From positions 1 to 43,981 of the forward strand of contig JAEZDJ010000109.1 of assembly GCA_023429565.1 (NCBI GenBank): a DNA stretch of 43,981 nucleotides. The letters run 5' to 3'. The position numbers were made by a program, and so were the translations under genes. Below are positions 1 to 6,762 of this stretch, piece by piece. Source of the DNA: Actinomycetes bacterium. GTDB taxonomy: Bacteria; Actinomycetota; Coriobacteriia; Coriobacteriales; Eggerthellaceae. Numbering within the stretch: position 1 is the stretch's first letter; each line of letters opens with the position of its first letter. The notes beneath the pieces are model-generated. The model was not told the DNA's origin. It made no database searches and was given only the letters and a program-made list of their open reading frames with translations.

Positions 1-537
1 ACGAAAGCTCAAATGGACAGCTTCGTCAACGACGGATGCATATTCGGATGCGGAGAATACATCAAGGGCGGCACCAAGCTCACCGGCCTCTGGGACGAAT
101 ACGATGACCAGGTGTCCAAGAACAATCCTGGCATTTTCGAGGCCGACACCCTCAGCCAACTGGCCGATGCGACCGGACTCGACGCATCTGCGTTGGAAGA
201 TACCGTGAAGCACTACAATGCGATGTGCGTGGCCGGAGTCGATGACGAGTTCTCAAAAGATCCCCACTACCTCGTGCCTCTCGAGGAAGGTCCCTACTAT
301 GCCTTCGAGCTGAAGACAGGCTTCTTCACCACGGTCGGAGGGCTCAAAGTCAATGACCGATCACAGGTGCTCGATGAGGGCAACAGCCCCATTGTGGGAA
401 TGTATGCCGCTGGATGCGATGCCGGAGGCCTTTACGGCGATTCCTATGACGTGTCAATCTGCGAAGGCTCTCAGCAAGCATGGGGAGTCCATTCGGGAAA
501 GACAGCTGCAGAGCATATCCAAGAGACGCTTGCCTAG
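1..537 (+). CDS. FAD-dependent reductase flavoprotein, C-terminal part (5' end outside window)
   Basis: The reading frame is open from base 1, so the start lies upstream; 178 residues and the stop (TAG, 535-537) are present. The segment is the C-terminal part of an FAD_binding_2 / fumarate-reductase-like flavoprotein: the stretch GGLKVN...QVLDE...PIVGMYAAG is the conserved strand and FAD-contacting loop near the end of this family, followed by a last helix (SGKTAAEHI). The usual HTMGG and NRLGG active-site motifs of fumarate reductases read FFTTVGG and YGDSYDVS here, so the substrate is probably not fumarate. Such proteins reduce small organic acceptors and are highly duplicated in Eggerthellales. 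Signal peptide and FMN domain, if any, are outside the window. It runs convergently with the Hsp70 gene. Confidence 0.8.
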   Translation, partial: TKAQMDSFVNDGCIFGCGEYIKGGTKLTGLWDEYDDQVSKNNPGIFEADTLSQLADATGLDASALEDTVKHYNAMCVAGVDDEFSKDPHYLVPLEEGPYYAFELKTGFFTTVGGLKVNDRSQVLDEGNSPIVGMYAAGCDAGGLYGDSYDVSICEGSQQAWGVHSGKTAAEHIQETLA

Positions 538-591
538 AAGGGCCGTCCCCCGCACCTCGGGAAGATCCGCGCATGTCGGCCCTTCCCGAGG
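537..591. terminator. Convergent terminator region with two alternative hairpins
   Basis: Two perfect stems compete here. One pairs 537-545 with 577-585 (9 bp, GAAGGGCCG). The other pairs 555-564 with 582-591 (10 bp, CCTCGGGAAG). Their right arms overlap at 582-585, so both cannot form fully at once. The site lies between the flavoprotein stop and the Hsp70 stop. There is no clear U-tract in either direction. Confidence 0.5.
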
Positions 592-610
592 AGCTTTCTC
601 CTCCAGGCAA

Positions 611-2413
611 TTATTCTTGCCGGCTCGCCAAGTCTCTCACATGCTCGCTCGAAGCCTTCAGGCGTTCGGCGGCGTCTTGAATTGCCGAAACGTCGTCTGT
701 GGACGAAGCCTCGTTTTCGCGGGCCTTCTTGCCAAAGCCGCCCGGCCGCTTGACCAGCAGCTTTCTCAAGGCGTCGACATCGGCCTTGAGTTGCTTTTTC
801 TCTTCCTTGTCCAGCTGTTTTCCCACCTTTGCGAGAGCTTGATCCGTCTCGTTCACAAGGTGCTGTGCGTCTTCGCGCGCGCCCAAGGCAGCACGGCGCG
901 CCTCATCCTGAGAAGCGTACTGCTCGGCATCTCGGATGGCACGGTCAACCTCGTCATCAGACATGCGTCCCGAATCATCGATAGTGATGGATTGTTGCTT
1001 TCCCGTGTCGAGGTCCTTTGCGGACACCGTGAGTATTCCATTTGCATCGATGTCGAACGTGACCTCGATCTGGGGCACGCCGGCCGGAGCGCGCTTGATG
1101 CCCTTGAGCCGGAATGTTCCGATGGCTTTGTTGTCGGAAGCCATGGGGCGTTCGCCCTGCAGGACACGGACCTCCACGCTCGTCTGGAATGCGGCGGCCG
1201 TGGAGAACACCTGGGAATAATGAACCGGCAAGGTGGTGTTGCGCTCAACAAGACGGGTGGCGACACCCCCTACGGTCTCTATCGACAGACTCAACGGCGT
1301 CACGTCAAGCAAGAGGAGGCTGTTGACTCGGACAAGGCCCGTCGATGCGCCCGCAAGCGTGGCAGCTTGAATGGCGGCGCCGGAAGCAACGCATTCATCG
1401 GGGTTGATCGATGCGGACGGCTCAATGCCCGTAAGCTTGCGCACATGGTCCTGCACCGCAAGAATGCGCGTCGACCCACCCACCAACAGCACGCATCCGA
1501 GTTCCGAAGCAGCAATGCCGGCATCGTTGAGGGCGGTCTGCACGGGAACGGTCGTGCGCTCCACAAGGTCTCTGGTCATGTCATTGAACGCCGACCGGGT
1601 CAACGTCGCGTCAAGATGGAGCGGTCCCGACGCACCCTGCGCAAGGAACGGAAGGTTCACATGGGCGGAATCAAGCGAGGAAAGCTCTTTCTTTGCCTGC
1701 TCGGCCGCTTCGGAAACACGCTGCAAAGCAGCTGGGTTGCGACGCAAGTCCTCACCGTGCTCACGCTTGAACACATCGAGAAGATGCTGCGTCACCTTTT
1801 CATCAAAGTCATCGCCCCCCAGATGGTTGTCGCCAGAAGTTGCCAACACCTCGATGACGCCGTCGCCGATTTCGATGACAGACACATCAAAGGTGCCGCC
1901 TCCCAAGTCGTACACCATCACTTTTTGAGGCGTGCCGTTGTCCAAACCATAGGCCAGCGCCGCGCTCGTGGGCTCATTGATGATGCGCAGGACGTCGAGC
2001 CCGGCAATTTTACCGGCATCTTTCGTGGCCTGGCGCTGCGCGTCGTCGAAATACGCCGGGACGGTGATGACTGCCTGCGACACCTCCTGATGGAGAAAGG
2101 CCTCTGCGTCATGGCGAAGCTTGCGAAGGATCATGGCCGATATCTCCTGGGCGGTGAAATCCTTGCCATCGATGCGTGCGCGCCAATCGCTGCCCATGCG
2201 ACGTTTAACCGAGGAGATGGTGCGATCGGGGTTTACCGCCGCCTGGCGGCACGCCACGCTTCCCACCAGACGCTCGCCCTCCTTCGAGAACGCCACCACG
2301 CTCGGGGTTGTGCGCTCGCCCTCTGCGTTGGGAATGATCACGGGCCGTCCGCCCTCGACCGTGGCCGCACAGCTGTTCGTCGTCCCAAGATCAATGCCTA
2401 TCGTCGCTGTCAT
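611..2413 (-). CDS. dnaK: Hsp70-family chaperone (DnaK-like)
   Basis: This is a 600-residue Hsp70. The N-terminus has the phosphate-1 loop IGIDLGTTNS (residues 5-14), then a complete actin-like ATPase domain (IINEPTSAALAYG, DLGGGTFDVS, VLLVGGSTRI), the beta substrate-binding domain (VTPLSLSIETVGG) and a shortened helical lid ending without the usual acidic tail. Canonical DnaK is about 610-640 residues. I chose ATG at 2413 because the family N-terminus begins there and AAAGGAC precedes it; a longer in-frame extension lacks homology. It follows the J-domain gene by 37 bp as the last gene of a five-gene run without grpE or hspR. It may therefore be a dedicated second Hsp70 rather than the general stress DnaK, so the symbol is provisional. 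Confidence 0.9.
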   Translation of the reverse strand: MTATIGIDLGTTNSCAATVEGGRPVIIPNAEGERTTPSVVAFSKEGERLVGSVACRQAAVNPDRTISSVKRRMGSDWRARIDGKDFTAQEISAMILRKLRHDAEAFLHQEVSQAVITVPAYFDDAQRQATKDAGKIAGLDVLRIINEPTSAALAYGLDNGTPQKVMVYDLGGGTFDVSVIEIGDGVIEVLATSGDNHLGGDDFDEKVTQHLLDVFKREHGEDLRRNPAALQRVSEAAEQAKKELSSLDSAHVNLPFLAQGASGPLHLDATLTRSAFNDMTRDLVERTTVPVQTALNDAGIAASELGCVLLVGGSTRILAVQDHVRKLTGIEPSASINPDECVASGAAIQAATLAGASTGLVRVNSLLLLDVTPLSLSIETVGGVATRLVERNTTLPVHYSQVFSTAAAFQTSVEVRVLQGERPMASDNKAIGTFRLKGIKRAPAGVPQIEVTFDIDANGILTVSAKDLDTGKQQSITIDDSGRMSDDEVDRAIRDAEQYASQDEARRAALGAREDAQHLVNETDQALAKVGKQLDKEEKKQLKADVDALRKLLVKRPGGFGKKARENEASSTDDVSAIQDAAERLKASSEHVRDLASRQE

Positions 2414-2450
2414 GGTTCGTCCTTTCACGATACGGGCCTCACGCCCGCTG

Positions 2451-3257
2451 CTAGAAACCGAAGGGTGCACACAGGCGGCAGATGGTCGGCCCCAAACACC
2501 AGACGCCGCAGCAGATCACCGCTGGATCGATGCCCATGCTGAACCCACGAGCCTGCCCTTCCTGCTGATACGTCTGCCCCGCTTGCTGGAACTGCCGTTG
2601 AGCTCGCTGATAGTCGGGATTGCCGGGATCGAGGCGCACGGCCCGGCGTATTTGTTCGAGGCCCATGAGGGAGTTGCCCGCCCCGTCATTGGCAAGGGCG
2701 CTCAGGTAGTACCAACGCGCGTTGCGACCGCCGCTCGTCACCGTGTTCAATGCGTCCACCGCCTGCTGGAAACGGCCGCCATTGATGGCGTCAACGGCGC
2801 TGCGCACGGTGGGATCGTCGGCAGCCGATGGCTCGGGATGAATGGGTTCGCGGGTGCCAGGTCCTCCGCCGCCAAACCCGAAGAGATCATCAAAGTTGAT
2901 TCCCCCCGTCCAACCGTAAGGGCCTTCGCTGCCGTAGCCGCCCGGATCGCCCCATCCCGTTCCGTTCGGACCGGCAGAACCGCGGTCTGCGCCTGGACCG
3001 GAATACCCCGTGCCGCCAGCTGGCCCCCCATAGCCAGAGCCGTTCGCAGCCGCACGTCGATCGCGCGCCTCATATTTTTCCGGATTTGCGATGCGGTCAT
3101 ACGCTTCGTTGATTTTGTTCATCCGCTCGACCGCATTCGGGTCGTCTGGATTCAAGTCGGGATGATTTTCGCGCGCCTTCTTGCGATAGGCCTTCTTGAC
3201 CTCGTCGAGCGAGGCGTCGCGGCTCACACCCAGAACGTCGTAGGGGTTTTCAACCAC
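2451..3257 (-). CDS. J-domain (DnaJ-like) co-chaperone with TPR-like region and Cys-rich tail
   Basis: This is a 268-residue protein. Residues 3-65 form a J domain with the Hsp70-activating HPD at 32-34. A Gly/Pro/Tyr-rich linker follows (about 70-140), then a TPR-like helical repeat region (about 150-235), and finally a hydrophobic tail with five cysteines (ICCGVWCLGPTICRLC). The DnaJ zinc-finger and C-terminal peptide-binding domains are absent, so it is not housekeeping DnaJ. The GTG start at 3257 overlaps the stop of the DUF5685 gene; AAGGAG lies about 6 nt before it, and the J domain begins at once. It probably recruits the downstream Hsp70 to a specific client. The tail could bind metal or lie in the membrane, which is an inference. 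Confidence 0.85.
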   Translation of the reverse strand: MVENPYDVLGVSRDASLDEVKKAYRKKARENHPDLNPDDPNAVERMNKINEAYDRIANPEKYEARDRRAAANGSGYGGPAGGTGYSGPGADRGSAGPNGTGWGDPGGYGSEGPYGWTGGINFDDLFGFGGGGPGTREPIHPEPSAADDPTVRSAVDAINGGRFQQAVDALNTVTSGGRNARWYYLSALANDGAGNSLMGLEQIRRAVRLDPGNPDYQRAQRQFQQAGQTYQQEGQARGFSMGIDPAVICCGVWCLGPTICRLCAPFGF

Positions 3258-4086
3258 GGCGCTTCTCCTTGTCCTTCTCTTGATATTTCTGCCACATGCC
3301 TGCATAGAGGACGCTGCGCAAAACACGCGCGTCCCGTTCGAGCGGCAACTTCTCGAAAGCCGCGGCCGTATCGGCGGCCAACAGCTGCAGGCCCTCTTGC
3401 ACATGATCCGACTGCGCATCCAACGCAACAAGCGGATTGTAGCCACCTGAAGAACGATCATCGTCCATATCGAGAGCAGCGTCCATGACGTACACGAACT
3501 TTCCAAGTCGAGCACCGAGGTTGCGCAAACTATCGGCCCAAAAGTCATCGCGGTACGCAAACACTTCCCCCAGCAATGCGCCAAACCGATTGGCTGCGGC
3601 GTCGGGAGCGAAAGCGCCCTCTCCCCCGGCTGCGGCCGCCTTCTCAAGCTCGCCTATGGAGGAGAGTCCCTCCTCGATGGCCGCACATGCACGGCCATGC
3701 CGGCTGCTCGCGTCGCGATACGGTTGCTCCAACAGCAGCGAGTAGGCGCGCGCAGCAACATTGCGGTCGTCGCGCCAATCATCAAGGCATTTGTGGTAGA
3801 CCAGCAGCATCGTCATGTCGGCAGCATACTCGGTGCATTCGGTCTGAAAGAAATCATGCGACTTCAGCGGATGCGCCGCACAACGCCTGCTGTCCCACCT
3901 CTCAGCCGGCTCATACAATGCACCGAGCAGCAGAGACAGGAAGGTCATGTCATAGGTGAGCGCGAAGCGACATCGTTGGCCGAATCGCTCCTCCAAAACA
4001 TGGCACAGCCCGCAATAAGCAGAGCGATATCGGTTACGCTCCTCCTCCGACAAGTCCTCCATGCGGGGCTTCACGTAGCCAAACAC
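3250..4086 (-). CDS. DUF5685-family protein
   Basis: The 278-residue product begins FGYVKPR and has the paired cysteines YCGLC (C25, C28), as in DUF5685 proteins, which I recognise from memory. Further cysteines lie at 39, 69, 84 and 100. It is predicted to be all-helical. It has two acidic clusters, DDWRDD at 102-107 and DAALDMDDD at 202-210, which resemble the paired Asp-rich metal sites of isoprenoid-synthase-type folds; that comparison is inference only. I chose GTG at 4086 because the family starts with M-F-G-Y-V and it lies 1 bp after the MarR stop; a longer upstream reading would overlap MarR. The gene is coupled to the J-domain gene by an 8-bp overlap. No biochemical function is assigned. 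Confidence 0.75.
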   Translation of the reverse strand: MFGYVKPRMEDLSEEERNRYRSAYCGLCHVLEERFGQRCRFALTYDMTFLSLLLGALYEPAERWDSRRCAAHPLKSHDFFQTECTEYAADMTMLLVYHKCLDDWRDDRNVAARAYSLLLEQPYRDASSRHGRACAAIEEGLSSIGELEKAAAAGGEGAFAPDAAANRFGALLGEVFAYRDDFWADSLRNLGARLGKFVYVMDAALDMDDDRSSGGYNPLVALDAQSDHVQEGLQLLAADTAAAFEKLPLERDARVLRSVLYAGMWQKYQEKDKEKRRG

Positions 4087-4087
4087 T

Positions 4088-4528
4088 TCAGCGTGCCATC
4101 TTTCCGACAAATTCGCCCAAGGTCCTGAATCCCGTGAGGACGATCTCGAACGTTTCCTGAGGCTCCGCCTCAAATGCCTCCCCATATCGGCGCCTGACCT
4201 CCGAGTCGATGCGAGCAAGCAGTTCACGACCCTCGTCGGTGATCTGCAGCTCATACGACCGGCGATCATGCGGGCTTCGGCGCCGCTCGACAAGGCCTCG
4301 CTCCTCCAGCTTGCGAAAGACGCTCGAGAAATTGGTCCGCAGGATACCTGCGCGCTCGCTTAGCTGGCTCGAGGTCTGGCCTGGCACGTCAACGAGCTCC
4401 AACAGCACATACATCTGCTGCAGCGTGACCCCCTGCTGCTGGCAGATGGGAGCGACGGTGTCGTGCAGTATTCTCTGCATGTCACGGGCCATGGTGATGA
4501 GCTCGCGCTTGAAACCCTCGACGTCCAT
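4088..4528 (-). CDS. MarR-family transcriptional regulator
   Basis: This 146-residue protein has the MarR layout: an N-terminal dimerisation helix, a winged helix-turn-helix (TSSQLSERAGILRTNFSSVFRKLEERGLVERR), the wing motif SPHDRRSYELQITDEGR, and C-terminal helices. MarR proteins are dimeric repressors or activators that often respond to small phenolic ligands or oxidation. The start MDVEGF at 4528 was chosen over a longer in-frame extension because the extension would overlap the zinc-ribbon gene, which ends at 4537. It lies second in the run and probably regulates the operon, perhaps at the palindrome near 5021; that site link is inferred. Confidence 0.9.
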   Translation of the reverse strand: MDVEGFKRELITMARDMQRILHDTVAPICQQQGVTLQQMYVLLELVDVPGQTSSQLSERAGILRTNFSSVFRKLEERGLVERRRSPHDRRSYELQITDEGRELLARIDSEVRRRYGEAFEAEPQETFEIVLTGFRTLGEFVGKMAR

Positions 4529-4536
4529 CTGATCGC

Positions 4537-4953
4537 TCAAGACTTCTTCATGGTCTCGGTTTTGCACTTCGGGCACACCACCCGCAGCTTCCCCTTGCCG
4601 CGAGGCACAGACAAGACAGTGCCGCACCCCTTGCATTTGAAATAACACGTGGTTTTGCGATTGGCCCAAGCCTTGCGCCTCAGGGAAAACCACCGCTTGG
4701 GCTTTGCGGCAATGCGCTCATAGGCATCGTTTTCTTTTGAGCGAGCAGCGGTGTTCTTTGAAAAGCACCTGAACATAGCAACCACAAGCACTGCCATTGC
4801 CACCCACGACAGCAGGTCAAGACCAGGAACCACTGAAGCAAGAACAAAAACGATGCCCAGAACTATGAGAAAATTCGACAAACCGTCAGCTCCATGACGG
4901 CCTTGCATCCACACGGACATCTTCCACTGCATCCGTTCCAGGAACCCTCGCAT
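4537..4953 (-). CDS. Membrane protein with C-terminal zinc ribbon
   Basis: This is a 138-residue protein. Two adjacent hydrophobic segments lie near residues 25-65 (FLIVLGIVFVLASVVPG and LLSWVAMAVLVVAMF). A basic cytoplasmic stretch follows, then a zinc ribbon with CKGC...CPKC spacing around RGKGKLRV near the C-terminus. Small membrane zinc-ribbon proteins of this shape occur widely in Firmicutes and Actinobacteria without assigned function. AGAGGTG precedes the ATG at 4953. It is the first gene of the MarR/DUF5685/J/Hsp70 run, 8 bp ahead of marR. Confidence 0.8.
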   Translation of the reverse strand: MRGFLERMQWKMSVWMQGRHGADGLSNFLIVLGIVFVLASVVPGLDLLSWVAMAVLVVAMFRCFSKNTAARSKENDAYERIAAKPKRWFSLRRKAWANRKTTCYFKCKGCGTVLSVPRGKGKLRVVCPKCKTETMKKS

Positions 4954-5020
4954 GCCCCACCTCTTGTCTCGCTGAGTTCGCGGCCGTTTGCCGCACCTCC
5001 ATTTAGTTATAAAATAAGAC

Positions 5021-5030
5021 TATCCGGATA
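5021..5030. promoter_or_regulatory. Palindrome TATCCGGATA upstream of the MarR operon
   Basis: This perfect 10-bp palindrome sits in the A+T-rich stretch about 70 bp before the zinc-ribbon start. It is a candidate binding site for the MarR regulator encoded in the run. The assignment is by position only. Confidence 0.3.
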
Positions 5031-5058
5031 CATTCCCCGCTGTATCGTGCAATTTGAA

Positions 5059-5080
5059 CAAGACGACCACAAGACGACCA
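5059..5080. repeat. Tandem 11-bp repeat, two copies (CAAGACGACCA)
   Basis: Two perfect adjacent copies of the 11-bp unit lie upstream of the zinc-ribbon/MarR operon. The 11-bp period places both copies on the same helix face, as for a direct-repeat operator. The function is unknown. Confidence 0.5.
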
Positions 5081-5119
5081 CAACATGCTGACGGGCGTCA
5101 TCGTTCACGATCGAGCAGA

Positions 5120-5157
5120 CCCATCCGCCGGCGTGCGTTCGCGGGCCGGCGGATGGG
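5120..5157. repeat. Inverted repeat, 12-bp perfect arms
   Basis: CCCATCCGCCGG (5120-5131) pairs with CCGGCGGATGGG (5146-5157) around a 14-nt loop. There is no T-run on either side. A smaller stem, GAGGGGT/ACCCCTC at 5185-5203, follows. Confidence 0.6.
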
Positions 5158-5317
5158 AAGCGGCACCGGCCGAAAGTAGGCGCCGAGGGGTCCGGCACCC
5201 CTCAAAACGGCAAGACGCGGCAACTCATGCAAGCGGTCGCGAAAGGATGTGAGGAGCGAATGGGCTTGCGCCATCCAAAAGCCACCGAGAAGAGCCTTTG
5301 CCGCCGTTCCGACCCCG

Positions 5318-5358
5318 ATGACAGAGAAGGTGCGCCGACCGCGCACCTTCTCTGTCAT
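5318..5358. repeat. Long hairpin, 18-bp perfect stem, 5-nt loop
   Basis: Bases 5318-5335 are exactly complementary to 5341-5358 (ATGACAGAGAAGGTGCGC and its reverse complement), with loop CGACC. It lies in non-coding DNA beyond the hom terminator and has no U-tract. It may be a backup terminator, an RNA-stabilising structure or a recognition site. Confidence 0.65.
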
Positions 5359-5436
5359 TCCTGGACCCTCCGACCCGAGAGCCGGCAGCCTGAAGCCAAT
5401 CTCCGTTTTGACCGCCCCTCCCTGTCCTGGATCTAC

Positions 5437-5469
5437 AAAAAGCAGAGCGGCTCCCGAGGAGGCTGCTTT
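5437..5469 (-). terminator. Rho-independent terminator of hom
   Basis: Read on the minus strand immediately after the hom stop, AAAGCAG pairs with CTGCTTT around a GC-rich inner stem (CTCC/GGAG), and the structure runs into TTTTT. It is the most canonical terminator in the window. Confidence 0.7.
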
Positions 5470-5470
5470 G

Positions 5471-6754
5471 TCAGTCCTCGACGCGAATGAGGCTCGGCTC
5501 GCCCCGCAGGGTGTCGTCAAGTTCGGCAATCTCCGCCAGAACGTCACGGACGCTCTTCTCTCTTGCCGTGTGAGTGACGTAGACGAGATCCACGTTGCCA
5601 CCCTCCTTCTTGCCACGCTGCACAACGGAGTACACGCTCACGTTGTGTTTCGCGAACACGCCGGCCATGGCAGCCAAGACGCCCGAGCGATCTGCCACCT
5701 TGAAGCGGATATAGTACTTGGTCTTGAGATCGTCCATGGGGATGAGAGGAAGGTCGTCGGTGCACGTGCAGCCAACAAGGGGACCGGTCCCCTGCGTGAT
5801 GTGCCGCGCCACCTCCAGCACGTCGCCCATGACGGCGCTCGCAGCCGGACCTGCGCCAGCACCCTCGCCGAAGAACATCGTCTCGCCCACGGAATCACCC
5901 GTCACGTAGAGGGCGTTGTACACGCCGTCGACGGTTGCCAGCTGATGGGAAAGGGGCAGCATGGTAGGATGCACCCGCACGTCAATTCCCTCTTCCGTGA
6001 GGTGAGCCAGCGCAAGAAGCTTGACGCAATAGCCCATGTCGTGAGCGGCGTCCAAATCCATGGTGGTGACGTTGCGAATGCCTTCGGTGTGCACGTCGCC
6101 AAGGGTCACCCGGGAGTTGAAGGCGATCGATGCCAGAATGGCGATTTTCGCCGCGGCGTCAAACCCGTCGACGTCGGCGGTGGGATCAGCCTCGGCGAAT
6201 CCTCGCGCCTGTGCCTCCTCGAGCGCGTTGTCGTAGCTCAGCCCATCCTCGACCATGCGCGTGAGCATATAGTTCGTCGTGCCGTTCACAATGCCCATGA
6301 CCGCGCTTATCCTATTGGCGATGAGGGCATGTTTCAAAGGCCCGATGATGGGGATGCCGCCTCCCACGCTCGCCTCGAAAGCGATCTCCCTGCCGGCCTC
6401 ATCAGCCGCATGCATGACTTCTTCGCCATGGGTGGCCATCAATGCCTTGTTGGCGGTGACAACGTCCTTGCCCGAATTGAGAGCACCGATGACCACGTCA
6501 CGAGCAACCGTCGTGCCGCCAATGAGCTCGATGACGATGTCGATGTCGGGATCGTCGATGACGTCTCGATAGTCCTGAGTGAAAAGGTCTTCCACGCCCA
6601 GGGCAATTGCCTGCTCGGGATTGCGCGAGCACACACGGGCGAGTTCGAGGTCGATGCCGTAGTGACGGCTGAAATCCTCGCGGTGCCTCTTCAGGATGTC
6701 GATGCAGCCGCTGCCGACCGTCCCTGTGCCGATCAGCCCCAGTTTAACCGCCAT
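5471..6754 (-). CDS. hom: Homoserine dehydrogenase
   Basis: This 427-residue cytoplasmic enzyme reduces aspartate-4-semialdehyde to homoserine with NAD(P)H, feeding threonine and methionine synthesis. The Rossmann motif GTGTVGSG is at residues 9-16. The catalytic domain contains TANKAL, SVGGGIPII and the signature around NGTTNYMLT and EAQARGFAEADPTADVDG. A C-terminal ACT domain (about 350-427) indicates allosteric feedback, usually by threonine. TAGGAG precedes the ATG at 6754. The gene lies 8 bp downstream of lysA, so the two are probably co-transcribed, joining two branches of the aspartate pathway. A rho-independent terminator follows. Confidence 0.97.
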   Translation of the reverse strand: MAVKLGLIGTGTVGSGCIDILKRHREDFSRHYGIDLELARVCSRNPEQAIALGVEDLFTQDYRDVIDDPDIDIVIELIGGTTVARDVVIGALNSGKDVVTANKALMATHGEEVMHAADEAGREIAFEASVGGGIPIIGPLKHALIANRISAVMGIVNGTTNYMLTRMVEDGLSYDNALEEAQARGFAEADPTADVDGFDAAAKIAILASIAFNSRVTLGDVHTEGIRNVTTMDLDAAHDMGYCVKLLALAHLTEEGIDVRVHPTMLPLSHQLATVDGVYNALYVTGDSVGETMFFGEGAGAGPAASAVMGDVLEVARHITQGTGPLVGCTCTDDLPLIPMDDLKTKYYIRFKVADRSGVLAAMAGVFAKHNVSVYSVVQRGKKEGGNVDLVYVTHTAREKSVRDVLAEIAELDDTLRGEPSLIRVED

Positions 6755-6762
6755 GTGTTCTC

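Larger units (their letters stand above)
4954..5470. other. 517-bp spacer: promoter region and several inverted repeats, no gene seen
   Basis: No plausible coding frame is present. From left to right it contains an A+T-rich upstream region for the zinc-ribbon gene (about 5000-5060), a palindrome at 5021, a tandem repeat at 5059, stems at 5120, 5185 and 5318, and the hom terminator at 5437. The ORFs that cross it are shadows with no family features. Confidence 0.6.

Noticed and set aside
353..2542. 729-codon open frame on the plus strand
   Set aside because: It is the antisense of the Hsp70 gene; long antisense frames are common in GC-rich DNA and its product has no family features.
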